This document shows, piece after piece, positions 21,529 through 32,713 of a stretch of 51,812 nucleotides of DNA (position 1 is its first letter; the number at the start of each line of letters is the position of its first letter). The translations under genes and the position numbers were made by a program. The stretch covers positions 1 through 51,812 of the forward strand of contig CANRPR010000005.1 of the NCBI GenBank assembly GCA_947632535.1, in the 5' to 3' direction. The notes beneath the pieces are model-generated. The model saw only the letters and a list, made by a program, of their open reading frames with translations. It was not told where the DNA came from and did not search any database. The DNA is from an uncultured Clostridia bacterium. Its GTDB lineage: Bacteria > Bacillota > Clostridia > TANB77 > CAG-508.

Positions 21529-23643
21529 ATGTTTAGAACATTTGAAACAGAATTAGCAGGAAGAAAACTAATAATTGAATCTGGCAAGATAGCTGAACTT
21601 GCTAACGGAAGTGTTATGGTAAGGTATGGCGATACAGTAGTAATGGTAAACGTTACAGCCTCAAAAGAACCAAGAGATGGAATTGACTTTTTCCCACTTT
21701 CAGTAGATTACGAAGAAAAATTATATGCAGTAGGAAAAATACCAGGAAGTTACCAAAAAAGAGAGGGTAAACCAGCAGATAAGGCAATTTTAACATCAAG
21801 AGCAATAGATAGACCTTTAAGGCCTTTATTTCCAAAAGATTTTAGAAATGATGTATGCGTAGTAGCAACAGTTTTATCTGTAGAACAAGATAATTCACCA
21901 GAAGTTGCAGCTATGATAGGTGCTTCTGCTGCATTATCTATATCAGATATACCATTTGGGGGACCTACAGCTGCTGTAAATGTTGGATATGTAGACGATA
22001 CAATTATAATAAACCCAACATCAGAGGAGAGACAAAGATCAAGATTAAACTTAACAGTAGCAGGAACGAAGGAAAAAATAGCAATGATAGAAGCTGGAGC
22101 TGACGAAATTCCAGACGATATTATGTTAGCTGCTATAAAAGCTGCACACATTGAAATCAAAAAGCTTTGCGATTTCATTTCAGAAATAAAAAATGAAATA
22201 GGAAAGCCAAAATTTGAATATAAATCTTTTGAAGTAGATCATGATGTTTATGCTGAAATTGAAGAAAAATATTCAGATAGAATGTACCAAGATGTACAAG
22301 CAGTAGATAAAGAAGTAAGAGATTCTGCAATGGACAAACTAGCAGAAGATGTAAATGCATATTTTGTAGAAAAATATGGCGAAGAAGTAGCACAAGAAAA
22401 AGCTACAGATATTGCAGACAGCTTATATAAACTAGAAAAGAAATGTGTAAGAAAAATGATATTGGAAGAACATAAAAGACCAGACGGCAGAAAAATAGAC
22501 GAAATTAGACCATTATCATGTGAAGTTGGGTTATTACCTCGTGTTCATGGAAGTGCATTATTTACAAGAGGTCAAACACAAGTATTATCTGTTGCCACAT
22601 TAGGAATGGCAAGTGAACAACAAGAACTAGATGGAATAGACGAAGAAATAGGAAAAAGATATATGCACCAATACAATTTCCCATCTTATAGCGTTGGAGA
22701 GGCAAGACCTTCAAGAGGACCAGGTAGACGAGAAATAGGTCATGGTGCTTTAGCAGAAAAAGCATTAGTACCAGTAATTCCATCTGAAGAAGAATTCCCT
22801 TATGCAATAAGAGTTGTTTCAGAGGTATTAAGCTCTAATGGTTCAACATCGCAAGCAAGTATTTGTGGAAGCACATTAGCTTTAATGGATGCAGGTGTTC
22901 CGATAAAAAGACCTGTTGCAGGTATTTCTACTGGACTTGTAACAGACGAAAATGATCCATCAAGATATGTAATGTTAACAGATATTCAAGGATTAGAAGA
23001 TTTCTTTGGAGATATGGACTTCAAAGTTGGTGGAACAGAAAATGGTATTACAGCAATTCAAGTTGACATCAAAATAGATGGATTAACATATAATATTATA
23101 AAAGAAGCTTTTGAAAGAACAAGAATTGCAAGAAAATATATTCTAGACGAAATTATGTTAAAACAAATAGATAAGCCAAGAGATCACATTTCAGAATATG
23201 CGCCAAAAATAATTAATACAACAATCAATGTAGATAAAATAAAAGATGTTATTGGACCAGGTGGAAAAATGATAAACAAAATTATTGCAGAAACTGGTGT
23301 AAAAATAGACATTGAAGAAGATGGTAGAGTATTTATTTATACTAATGATGAAAAAAATGGTAAAAAAGCATTAGAAATGGTAGAAGATATAGGAAAAGAT
23401 TTAGAAATAGGAGAAGTATATGAAGGAACAGTAGTAAGAATAATGTCTTTCGGAGCTTTTGTAGAAATAAAACAAGGAAAAGAAGGATTACTTCATATTT
23501 CTAAAATATCAGATAAAAGAATAGAAAAAGTAGAAGATGTATTAAAAATAGGTGATAAAGTAAAAGTTAAGGTATATGAAATTGACGAACAAGGTAGAAT
23601 TAATTTAACAAGAAAAGGCGTTGACGAAGCAGAAGAAGCATAA
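21529..23643 (+). CDS. pnp: Polyribonucleotide nucleotidyltransferase
   Basis: Two RNase PH domains, KH (DVIGPGGKMINKIIAETG) and S1 domain. Confidence 0.98.
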   Translation: MFRTFETELAGRKLIIESGKIAELANGSVMVRYGDTVVMVNVTASKEPRDGIDFFPLSVDYEEKLYAVGKIPGSYQKREGKPADKAILTSRAIDRPLRPLFPKDFRNDVCVVATVLSVEQDNSPEVAAMIGASAALSISDIPFGGPTAAVNVGYVDDTIIINPTSEERQRSRLNLTVAGTKEKIAMIEAGADEIPDDIMLAAIKAAHIEIKKLCDFISEIKNEIGKPKFEYKSFEVDHDVYAEIEEKYSDRMYQDVQAVDKEVRDSAMDKLAEDVNAYFVEKYGEEVAQEKATDIADSLYKLEKKCVRKMILEEHKRPDGRKIDEIRPLSCEVGLLPRVHGSALFTRGQTQVLSVATLGMASEQQELDGIDEEIGKRYMHQYNFPSYSVGEARPSRGPGRREIGHGALAEKALVPVIPSEEEFPYAIRVVSEVLSSNGSTSQASICGSTLALMDAGVPIKRPVAGISTGLVTDENDPSRYVMLTDIQGLEDFFGDMDFKVGGTENGITAIQVDIKIDGLTYNIIKEAFERTRIARKYILDEIMLKQIDKPRDHISEYAPKIINTTINVDKIKDVIGPGGKMINKIIAETGVKIDIEEDGRVFIYTNDEKNGKKALEMVEDIGKDLEIGEVYEGTVVRIMSFGAFVEIKQGKEGLLHISKISDKRIEKVEDVLKIGDKVKVKVYEIDEQGRINLTRKGVDEAEEA

Positions 23644-23756
23644 ACACTACTATTAAGATTTTATTAATACAAGTAATAAAAGTTGAAATAAATAATATAT
23701 AATAGTATAATGAATTATGTATATAAGCAATAGTATATATTAGAAAGGAAGAAAAG

Positions 23757-24986
23757 ATGGAATATTTATATGTGCTTCAACAAGCATTAGTATGGGTTGT
23801 AACTATCTTTTGGTTATATCAATTCATAGTTAGTATTTGCTCATTAGTAAAATTAAAAGACAAACCATTATTAGAAGAAAAAAATAATCGTTTCATGGCA
23901 ATTATTCCAGCTCATAATGAAGAAGCAGTTATAGGAAATCTAATTCAAAGTTTGGTAAATCAAGACTATCCAAAGGAATTATATGATATTTATGTTATTG
24001 CTGATAATTGTACAGACGATACAGTAAAAGTTGCACAAAATGCTGGTGCAATTGTTTATGAAAGAAAAGACGATGTAAATAAAACCAAAGGTCATGCATT
24101 AAACTGGTTTTTAAACAAAAAAATCGAAGAAAATGCAGATTATGATGCTTTTTGCGTATTTGATGCAGATAATATTGTAGACAAAGGCTTTTTAAAAGCA
24201 ATGAATAAAAAACTATGTCAAGGTGAAGATGTTGTACAAGGATATAGAGATATAAAGAACCCAACAGATAGTTGGATTTCAGCTGGGTATGCTATATTTT
24301 ATTGGACAATGAATAGATTTTATCATTTAGCAAGATATAATTTGGGACTATCACCACTAATAAACGGTACTGGATTTATGGTTAAATTTGATGTTGTAAA
24401 ACCAACAGGTTGGCAAACAGAAACATTAACCGAAGATATAGAATTTTCTTTAAAAAGAATAATAGCAGGAAAAAAACTAGGATGGGCAACAGATGCAATA
24501 GTGTATGACGAACAACCAGTTGGATTCAAACAATCATGGTCACAAAGGTCTAGATGGACAGTTGGTCATATACAATGTATTAATAAATACACCAAGGACT
24601 TAACTAAAGCAGTAAAAGATCATAAAACTTTAATGAATTTTGATGGATTACTATATATACTAGGAAGTATCCCAATGTTTATTCTAACATTAGTATTATT
24701 AACAATTAATGTAATAATGTATTTTGGTAATGGAATAACAATGTATGAATTAATAGAAAATATAGTAAGATATTTAGTTCCAACCTTCTTACTTCCAATA
24801 GGAACAGCAATACTAATAATGCTATTAGACAAAAAGCCTATTAAGCCAATGTGGAAAGGTCTACTATGTTATCCATTATTCTTAGGTTCATGGCTACTAA
24901 TTAACTTCAAATGCTTATTTAAAAGAGAAACTAACTGGGAAAAGATAGACCATGTAAGAGATATAAAAATTAATGAAGTCGTATAA
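23757..24986 (+). CDS. Glycosyltransferase family 2, membrane-associated
   Basis: AIIPAHNEEAVIGNLIQSL, DADN, QRSRW motif, C-terminal TMs. Confidence 0.9.
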   Translation: MEYLYVLQQALVWVVTIFWLYQFIVSICSLVKLKDKPLLEEKNNRFMAIIPAHNEEAVIGNLIQSLVNQDYPKELYDIYVIADNCTDDTVKVAQNAGAIVYERKDDVNKTKGHALNWFLNKKIEENADYDAFCVFDADNIVDKGFLKAMNKKLCQGEDVVQGYRDIKNPTDSWISAGYAIFYWTMNRFYHLARYNLGLSPLINGTGFMVKFDVVKPTGWQTETLTEDIEFSLKRIIAGKKLGWATDAIVYDEQPVGFKQSWSQRSRWTVGHIQCINKYTKDLTKAVKDHKTLMNFDGLLYILGSIPMFILTLVLLTINVIMYFGNGITMYELIENIVRYLVPTFLLPIGTAILIMLLDKKPIKPMWKGLLCYPLFLGSWLLINFKCLFKRETNWEKIDHVRDIKINEVV

Positions 24987-25015
24987 GAGATATAAAAATA
25001 TCTCTTATTTTATTT
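24982..25015 (+). terminator. Rho-independent terminator
   Basis: ATAAGAGATA-taaaaa-TATCTCTTAT followed by a T-rich stretch. Confidence 0.75.
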
Positions 25016-25084
25016 TTCAAAATAATGACAATTTCAGTATATAATGTTATAATATGAGCATACATTCAAAAGAAGGAGAAAATA

Positions 25085-26551
25085 ATGAAAAAATATTTAC
25101 ATATCATTTTAATCATATTAGGTACTATATTTATATCATTACCAATATTTCATATAAATATGTGGTTTGACGAAGCATATTCAGTAGGAATGGCAAATAA
25201 TACATTTGCAGATATATGGGTTATAAGCAGCAATGATGTACATCCAATACTGTATTATTGGATTTTACATATTGTATATCTTATATTTGGTAGCAACATA
25301 TACCTATATAGACTTATAACAATGTTACCACTTGCAATATTAGGTATTATTGGTTATACACACATAAAAAAAGATTTTGGAGAAAAAACAGGATTTCTAT
25401 TTTCATTTTTTGTATTTTTCCTACCAGTAACATGCGTATATTCAGCAGATATTAGAATGTACACATGGGCAATGTTGCTTGTTACACTTATGTCAATATA
25501 TGCCTATAGAATTTACAAAGAACCAACCGCTAAAAATTGGATATTATTTTCTATATTTAGTGTATTATCAGCATATACACATTACTATGCACTATTGGCA
25601 GCAACAATTATTAATTTGATATTATTAATATATTTCATAAAATATAAACGCGAAAACATAAAAACATTTATAATTTCAGCAATTGGGCAAATTATAATAT
25701 ACTCACCATGGCTATTATGCTTATTAAAACAAGCTGCGGGATTCACAAAAGGATTTTGGATACCAAAACCTAACCTTGAACTATTCTTGAATATGTTTAT
25801 TTTCCAATTCACTGGAAATTTAGATATAGAAGTAATAAAAAAAGGTCTTGCAATTATATTTGGAATAATTGTATTAGGTTATACAATTTACTGTTTTATT
25901 AGAAACTTAAAAAACAATAAAAAAGAAAATAACTTACCATTAATATGGTCAATAGGTACATACTTTATTGTAATACTTAGTATATATATAATTTCATTAA
26001 TAAAACCGCTTCTATACCCAAGATATCTATTAACACTAACAGGATTATTCATTTTCTTTATAGCATATTCTATTGCACTAAGAAACGAAAAAATACCAAC
26101 AATACTAGTTTGTTTGCTAACTCTTGTTATAGCTATAATCTGCAATTATAATGTTATAAAAATGAATTATGATACATCAAATGCAATACCAATATCATAT
26201 GTAAAAGAAGATTTACAAAACAATGATATGATTATATTCGAAAACGAAAGTGGTAGTGGTTTTGTTATGAGTATGGAATTTACTAACATACAAAACTGTT
26301 TTTACGATTTTGAGCACTGGAATGTAGAACCAGCTTACAAAGCATTTGGAAAAGACATGCTTTATATAGATACTCTTGAAAAACTAGATAACTATACAGG
26401 TAGAATATGGGTAATAGATTCAGACGATTACATACTATATGATAAATTAATAGAACAATTTGGAGAAAATATTACTTTAATAAAACAAGACAAATACAAT
26501 ACCAAATATCATGGTTACAAATATGCCATCAGTTTAATAGAAAAGAAATAG
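25085..26551 (+). CDS. ArnT/PMT-like polytopic glycosyltransferase, copy 1
   Basis: Many TMs; WFDEAYSVGMA near N-terminus; paralogous to the next ORF. Confidence 0.75.
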   Translation: MKKYLHIILIILGTIFISLPIFHINMWFDEAYSVGMANNTFADIWVISSNDVHPILYYWILHIVYLIFGSNIYLYRLITMLPLAILGIIGYTHIKKDFGEKTGFLFSFFVFFLPVTCVYSADIRMYTWAMLLVTLMSIYAYRIYKEPTAKNWILFSIFSVLSAYTHYYALLAATIINLILLIYFIKYKRENIKTFIISAIGQIIIYSPWLLCLLKQAAGFTKGFWIPKPNLELFLNMFIFQFTGNLDIEVIKKGLAIIFGIIVLGYTIYCFIRNLKNNKKENNLPLIWSIGTYFIVILSIYIISLIKPLLYPRYLLTLTGLFIFFIAYSIALRNEKIPTILVCLLTLVIAIICNYNVIKMNYDTSNAIPISYVKEDLQNNDMIIFENESGSGFVMSMEFTNIQNCFYDFEHWNVEPAYKAFGKDMLYIDTLEKLDNYTGRIWVIDSDDYILYDKLIEQFGENITLIKQDKYNTKYHGYKYAISLIEKK

Positions 26552-26561
26552 GGGAATAAAA

Positions 26562-28049
26562 ATGAAAAAATATGTACATATTGCTATTATTGTACTAGGA
26601 ATTATATTTATATCGCTAGGAGCATTTCATACAAATATATGGTTTGACGAAGCATACTCAGTAGGTATGGCAAGTAAAAGCTTTTCTGATATTTGGCTAA
26701 TTGGAGGAAATGATGTACATCCAGTTATGTACTATTGGCTTCTACATATAATTTATATATTATTTGGAAATAAAATCATTTTATATAGGTTACTTGGCAT
26801 TATTGCTACTGCAATATTAAGCATAATAGGATTTACACATATTAGAAAAGACTTTGGAGAAGATGCGGGAATATTATTTTCATTTTTCGTATTGTTCTTA
26901 CCAATTAATGTTGTATATTCAGTTGAAATAAGAATGTACACATGTGCCATGCTATTTGTCACACTTATGGCGATTTACGCATATAGAATATATTTAAAAA
27001 GTAGTGTAAAAAATTGGATAATTTTCGCAATATTTAGCCTATTATCTGCTTACACTCACTATTATGGATTAATGACAGCAGGAATTATAAATATTATGCT
27101 ATTCATATGGGCATTAAAACCTGCCATAAAAGAAAAAACATTTACAACCACATTAAAAAGTTTTATTATACAAGCAGTAATTCAAATTGCTTTATACTTA
27201 CCATGGGTACTTTTCCTATTATTACAAATTTCACAAGTATCAGCTGGATTTTGGATAGGAATAAAATTCCCAGATACATTAATTGAAATGTTTACCTTCC
27301 AATTCACTGGTAATTTAGGTGGACCTATTCATATTAGTAATTGGATAGCAGGTATCTATGGAATATCAATTTGCATATATTTAGCTTATATAATACATAA
27401 AAATAAGAAGTCAGAAAATAGAATTTCTTTAAAACCTGTTAAATTAGCCATAATAATATATTCTTTAGTTATTTTATCTGCAATAATAGTATCACTCATA
27501 ATTTGGAGACCAATTATATACGCAAGATATTTATTAGTAATAACAGGATTACTAATATTTGCAATATCATATTGCATGAGTAAAATAGGGCTTAAATATA
27601 TTAATATAGCTGTATGCATAATAACAGTAATTATAGCTACTATTGTTAATATAGATGTTATACAAAAAAATTATGACAAATCAAACAATGCAATATTTGA
27701 ATATCTAGAGCAAAACATTACAAAAAATGATTTATTAATATATTCCAATGACATAAATACTGGATTCATTGTAGGTGTAACATATCCAGATAATAAACAA
27801 TACTTTTGGAATAGAGAAAATTGGAATGTAGAAGAAGCCTATAAGGCTTTTAGTTCAAACATGGAAACAATATATAACTTAGATAAATTAGAAAACTATA
27901 CTGGAAGAATATTAGCTATAAATGAAAACAATACAAGCATAGCAGATGCTATAGAAGAAAAGTATAACATAGAAATAATTGATAAAAAAACATATAAAAC
28001 GAAATATCAAGATGCTACATATTCTTTTGTTTTAATGGAAAAAAAGTGA
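26562..28049 (+). CDS. ArnT/PMT-like polytopic glycosyltransferase, copy 2
   Basis: Strongly similar to 25085-26551 (IWFDEAYSVGMASKSFSDIW, NVEEAYKAF). Confidence 0.75.
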   Translation: MKKYVHIAIIVLGIIFISLGAFHTNIWFDEAYSVGMASKSFSDIWLIGGNDVHPVMYYWLLHIIYILFGNKIILYRLLGIIATAILSIIGFTHIRKDFGEDAGILFSFFVLFLPINVVYSVEIRMYTCAMLFVTLMAIYAYRIYLKSSVKNWIIFAIFSLLSAYTHYYGLMTAGIINIMLFIWALKPAIKEKTFTTTLKSFIIQAVIQIALYLPWVLFLLLQISQVSAGFWIGIKFPDTLIEMFTFQFTGNLGGPIHISNWIAGIYGISICIYLAYIIHKNKKSENRISLKPVKLAIIIYSLVILSAIIVSLIIWRPIIYARYLLVITGLLIFAISYCMSKIGLKYINIAVCIITVIIATIVNIDVIQKNYDKSNNAIFEYLEQNITKNDLLIYSNDINTGFIVGVTYPDNKQYFWNRENWNVEEAYKAFSSNMETIYNLDKLENYTGRILAINENNTSIADAIEEKYNIEIIDKKTYKTKYQDATYSFVLMEKK

Positions 28050-28063
28050 GGTAAGAGAAAAAT

Positions 28064-28897
28064 ATGAGTTTATTACATAATATACAAGTTTTTGCTTTTG
28101 TGGGTCCATCTGGTACAGGCAAAAGCTACAGGGCACAATTAGTAGCAAACGAAAATGATATCAACTACATTATAGATGATGGGCTATTTATAAAGGATAA
28201 TGAAATAATTGCAGGAATATCTGCAAAAAAAGCTCCAACAAAAATAGAAACTGTAAAGCAAGCCCTTTTCATAGAAAATAATGAAAAAAATGAAATCACT
28301 AAGGCAATTAAAAAATATAAACCAGATAAAATTTTAATATTAGGAACTTCTGACGACATGGTTCAAAAAATTGCGGAAAATTTAGGATTACCTAAAATTT
28401 CGAAATACATTTATATTAGTGATATAGCCACAGAGGAGGAAATGGAAACAGCAAGAAGAATTCGAACAACTGAAGGAAAACATGTTATACCTGTTCCAAC
28501 TTTTGAACTAAAAAAGGACTTTTCTGGATATATTCTAGACCCTTTACAAATTTTTAAATCTAAGGGAAGAGGTGCTAAACCATATATATCAGAAAAATCA
28601 ATAATTAGACCTACTTTTAGCTATCTAGGTAAGTTTACTATATCTGATAATGTATTTAGACAAATATTAGAACATGTAAGCGACAAAAATGACGATATAT
28701 ATAAAGTAGTAAAATGTAGAGTAGATAATTATGAAGAAGGTCCATATATATACATGGAAGTTATTATAAAATATGGTTGTAATATAATTGATTCAATAAA
28801 TCAATTTAAACATAGAGTTATTAAAGAAATTTCAAATTTAACTGCAATGAATGTTCAAAAAATGGATGTTGTAGCAAAAGGAATTCATATATCATAG
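28064..28897 (+). CDS. P-loop protein with C-terminal Asp23/Gls24-like domain
   Basis: FVGPSGTGKSYRA Walker A; C-terminal GKFTISDNVFRQILEHV...IKYGCNIIDSINQFKHRVIKEI. Confidence 0.65.
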   Translation: MSLLHNIQVFAFVGPSGTGKSYRAQLVANENDINYIIDDGLFIKDNEIIAGISAKKAPTKIETVKQALFIENNEKNEITKAIKKYKPDKILILGTSDDMVQKIAENLGLPKISKYIYISDIATEEEMETARRIRTTEGKHVIPVPTFELKKDFSGYILDPLQIFKSKGRGAKPYISEKSIIRPTFSYLGKFTISDNVFRQILEHVSDKNDDIYKVVKCRVDNYEEGPYIYMEVIIKYGCNIIDSINQFKHRVIKEISNLTAMNVQKMDVVAKGIHIS

Positions 28898-28906
28898 GAG
28901 GTAAAC

Positions 28907-29590
28907 ATGGGATTTATAGTAGCAATGGATGGACCAGCAGGAACAGGAAAAGGAACTATTACAAAATTAGTATCACAGGATATGGGCTTATTAAATGTAG
29001 ACACAGGAGCAATATATCGCTGTGTTACACTTGAGGCAATAAATAGAGGTTTAAATACAGATAATAAGCAAGATCTTATTAACTTAGTAGATGAAATAAA
29101 TATAGAAATAAAAAATAATAATGGAGAACAAACAATATTTTTGAATAATAAAGATGTTACTAAACAAATAAGGACTTCAGAAGTAACAAATATGGTATCT
29201 AGTGTATCTTCTATAAAAGAACTAAGACTTAAGGTTACACAAATAGAAAGAAGCTTTGCAAAAAATGGAAATATAATAATGGAAGGTCGAGACATAGGAA
29301 GTTATGTTTTTCCTGATGCAGATGTAAAAATATATTTAGATGCTTCTGCAGAAGAAAGAGCAAGAAGAAGATATTTGCAAAATAAGGAAAGTGGAATAAA
29401 TACACCATATGAAGAACTTTTAGAAGAAATAAATAAAAGAGATTATAATGATAAACACAAAGAGATTGGCTCATTAGTAATATTACCAGATGCAGTTATT
29501 ATAGATTCAACTAATATGACTATTGAAGAAGTAAAAAATAAAGTAGAAGAAATTATTTATACAAAAATGAAAGAAAAAGGAGTAATATAA
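28907..29590 (+). CDS. cmk: Cytidylate kinase
   Basis: AMDGPAGTGKGTITKLVSQDMG, MEGRDIGSYVFPDADVKIYLDAS. Confidence 0.97.
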   Translation: MGFIVAMDGPAGTGKGTITKLVSQDMGLLNVDTGAIYRCVTLEAINRGLNTDNKQDLINLVDEINIEIKNNNGEQTIFLNNKDVTKQIRTSEVTNMVSSVSSIKELRLKVTQIERSFAKNGNIIMEGRDIGSYVFPDADVKIYLDASAEERARRRYLQNKESGINTPYEELLEEINKRDYNDKHKEIGSLVILPDAVIIDSTNMTIEEVKNKVEEIIYTKMKEKGVI

Positions 29591-30189
29591 TGAAAAAATT
29601 TTTTAAAAAAATAGGAAGATTTATAGTAAAACATGCCATAGTACTTTATTGTAAAATCGTATATAAAGCAGAGGTAACAGGATTAGAAAATATTCCTAAA
29701 GAAGGTGCTTGTATTTTTTGCGGTAACCATAGAAACTATTTAGATCCACCGCTAATAGTATCTTTTTCGCCTAGACATATGAGGTTTTTAGCTAAAGAAG
29801 AATTAGGCAAGAATCCTTTTTTTCATTTTTTAGGAATTATATTTGATGGAATCTATGTAAAGAGGGATTCAAAAGATGTAGGAGCTTTAAAAGAAGCTTT
29901 AAAAACTTTAAAAGAGGGAGAATGTATAGCTCTATTTCCAGAAGGAACAAGAAACGGCTTAGAAAAAGGAGAAAAAGTAAAAGACGGAGCAGCCTTTTTT
30001 GCTGTAAGAACAGGTGCTAAAGTAGTTCCTGTTGGAATTTCTGGAGGACTAAAAAAATTTGACAAAGTAGTAGCTAAATTTGGAGAGCCAATTGATTATT
30101 CTATGTATAAAGGGCAAGAAAAAGACAAAGAAGTATTAGAAAAAGTAACACAAGACATAATGACAAATATAATTAATTTGACAAAATAA
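29590..30189 (+). CDS. plsC: 1-acyl-sn-glycerol-3-phosphate acyltransferase
   Basis: CGNHRNYLDPP and FPEGTRNG motifs. Confidence 0.95.
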   Translation: MKKFFKKIGRFIVKHAIVLYCKIVYKAEVTGLENIPKEGACIFCGNHRNYLDPPLIVSFSPRHMRFLAKEELGKNPFFHFLGIIFDGIYVKRDSKDVGALKEALKTLKEGECIALFPEGTRNGLEKGEKVKDGAAFFAVRTGAKVVPVGISGGLKKFDKVVAKFGEPIDYSMYKGQEKDKEVLEKVTQDIMTNIINLTK

Positions 30190-30255
30190 TTAATTTAATA
30201 TATAATATTGTAGTTATGTGTAAAGCACAAAATTAGTATTAAAGGAAGGATAAAA

Positions 30256-32079
30256 ATGAACAACGAAAATATAAGAAATATTGCAATTATTGCACACGTT
30301 GACCACGGAAAAACTACACTAGTTGACGCACTATTAAAGCAAAGTCATATATTCAGAGATAACGAACAAGTAGCAGAAAGAGTAATGGATTCAAATGATT
30401 TAGAGAGAGAAAGAGGTATTACAATTCTTTCTAAAAATACATCTGTTATGTATAAAGATATAAAAATTAATATTGTAGATACTCCAGGACATGCCGATTT
30501 TGGAGGTGAGGTAGAAAGGGTTTTAAAAACAGTAGATGGCGTTTTACTATTAGTAGATGCTTTCGAAGGACCAATGCCTCAAACAAGAGAAGTACTAAAA
30601 AAATCTTTAGCTTTAAATTTAAAACCAATAGTTGTAATTAACAAAATTGATAGACCAGGAGCAAATCCAGAAAAGGTTGTAGATGATGTAATTGGATTAT
30701 TCATTGAGTTAAATGCAAATGATGATCAATTAGATTTCCCAGTTGTATATGCTTCTGCAAAACAAGAAATAGGAAAAATGAATTTATCAGATAATACAAC
30801 AGATTTAAGTTGCTTATTTGAAACAATTATTAATACAATTAGTGCTCCTAAATGTGAGATAGAAGGAACTATGCAAATGTTAGTTTCTAATATTGATTAT
30901 GACGAATATATTGGTAGAATTGCAATAGGTAGAATAGAAAGAGGAACTATTAAAGCTAATATGCCAGTATCTATTTGCAAAAAGGATGATAAAGTTACAA
31001 CAGGTAGAATTGCAAAATTATATACACATGTAGGATTAAAAAGAGAAGAAGTAGAAGAAGTACAAGCTGGAGATATTGTGGCAATAGCAGGTATTTCAGA
31101 TATTAATATAGGTGAAACAATATGCGATTACAATAATCCTGAAAAAATAGATTTCGTAGATATAGACGAACCAACTGTATCAATGACTTTTAGTGTAAAT
31201 AATGGACCTTTAGCAGGAAAAGAAGGACAATTTATTACATCAAGACACATTAGAGATAGATTATTTAAAGAGCTAGAAAGGAATGTAAGCTTAAGAGTAA
31301 AAGAAACAGATTCACCAGATAGCTTTGAAGTATCAGGTCGTGGAGAGTTACATCTATCTGTATTAATTGAAACAATGAGAAGAGAAGGTTTTGAATTATT
31401 AGTTTCAAGACCAAAAGTAATTTTCAAAGAGATTAATGGACAAAAATGTGAACCTATAGAAAGGCTTGTAATAAATGTTCCAGATGACTGTATAGGTACA
31501 GTTATAGAGAAACTTGGTAAAAGAAAAGCTGAAATGATTAATATGGAACCAGCAGAAGAAGGACACACAAAAGTAGAATTTAAAATTCCAGCAAGAGGAT
31601 TAATTGGATATAGAACAGAATTTTTAACAGATACAAAAGGAAATGGAACAATGAACCATATTTTTGATTGCTATGAACCATATAAAGGAGATATTATGGC
31701 AAGAACAAGAGGAACTATTGTTGCATTTGAACCAGGTAAATCTGTAACATATGGACTATACAATGCTCAAGATAAAGGTGAATTATTAATTGGTGCAGGT
31801 GTAGAAGTATATGAAGGAATGATAGTTGGTATTAACTCAAGAAATGAAGATCTAGCTATTAATGTATGCAAAGAAAAACATTTAACCAATACAAGAGCAT
31901 CAGGTTCAGATGATGCGTTAAGATTAGTTCCACCTCTACAAATGTCTCTAGAAAAGGCTATTGAATTTATTCAAGATGACGAATTAGTAGAAGTAACTCC
32001 TCAAAATATTCGTTTAAGAAAGAAAATATTAGATAGCAAGGAAAGAGAAAGAGCAGCAAGAAATAATAAAATTGATTAA
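30256..32079 (+). CDS. typA: Ribosome-binding GTPase TypA/BipA
   Basis: [18 protein letters not shown], full-length family architecture. Confidence 0.98.
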   Translation: MNNENIRNIAIIAHVDHGKTTLVDALLKQSHIFRDNEQVAERVMDSNDLERERGITILSKNTSVMYKDIKINIVDTPGHADFGGEVERVLKTVDGVLLLVDAFEGPMPQTREVLKKSLALNLKPIVVINKIDRPGANPEKVVDDVIGLFIELNANDDQLDFPVVYASAKQEIGKMNLSDNTTDLSCLFETIINTISAPKCEIEGTMQMLVSNIDYDEYIGRIAIGRIERGTIKANMPVSICKKDDKVTTGRIAKLYTHVGLKREEVEEVQAGDIVAIAGISDINIGETICDYNNPEKIDFVDIDEPTVSMTFSVNNGPLAGKEGQFITSRHIRDRLFKELERNVSLRVKETDSPDSFEVSGRGELHLSVLIETMRREGFELLVSRPKVIFKEINGQKCEPIERLVINVPDDCIGTVIEKLGKRKAEMINMEPAEEGHTKVEFKIPARGLIGYRTEFLTDTKGNGTMNHIFDCYEPYKGDIMARTRGTIVAFEPGKSVTYGLYNAQDKGELLIGAGVEVYEGMIVGINSRNEDLAINVCKEKHLTNTRASGSDDALRLVPPLQMSLEKAIEFIQDDELVEVTPQNIRLRKKILDSKERERAARNNKID

Positions 32080-32099
32080 TACGAAAAAGAGGGAATATT

Positions 32100-32699
32100 G
32101 TGAACATAAAGGAACTTAAAAATATAAAGAATGAAGCATTAAATCAAAATATACCAATAATTATGGACGATACTTTGGAGGTAATAAGACAAATATTACT
32201 TCCAAAACATCCTAATAGAATATTAGAAATTGGAACAGCTGTTGGATATTCAGCAATATGCTTCACAGAATTTCTAGAACCACATGGATTAATAGATACA
32301 ATTGAAAGAGAAGAAGAAAGAGTAAATCAAGCAAAGGAAAATATAAGACGAGCAGAAGTAGAAGATAGGATAAACTTATTGTTTGGGGATGCTGTAGAAA
32401 TACTACCAACCTTAGAAAATGAGTATGATGTTGTATTTATTGATGCTGCAAAAAGCAAATATCCATTTTTCTTAAATCAAGCTTTACGCTTACTTGCAGA
32501 CGATGGAATTATTATAGCAGATAATGTATTATACAAAGGATATGTTATGAGTGATTACAATAAACATAAGCAAAGAACTGCAGTAAGAAATTTAAGAGAA
32601 TTTATAAAGGAAATCCAAGAAAATCCGCTTCTTGAAACACAAATACTAGAAGTAGGAGATGGTCTTGCAATAAGCAAAATAAAAGCTCAAGAATGTTAA
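32100..32699 (+). CDS. O-methyltransferase (SAM-dependent)
   Basis: RILEIGTAVGYSAICF, VFIDAAKSKYPFFL; GTG start. Confidence 0.92.
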   Translation: MNIKELKNIKNEALNQNIPIIMDDTLEVIRQILLPKHPNRILEIGTAVGYSAICFTEFLEPHGLIDTIEREEERVNQAKENIRRAEVEDRINLLFGDAVEILPTLENEYDVVFIDAAKSKYPFFLNQALRLLADDGIIIADNVLYKGYVMSDYNKHKQRTAVRNLREFIKEIQENPLLETQILEVGDGLAISKIKAQEC

Positions 32700-32713
32700 T
32701 GTTCTTGAGCTTC
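32682..32713. terminator. Bidirectional hairpin spanning both stop codons of convergent genes
   Basis: AAGCTCAAGAA-tgttaatg-TTCTTGAGCTT. Confidence 0.7.
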
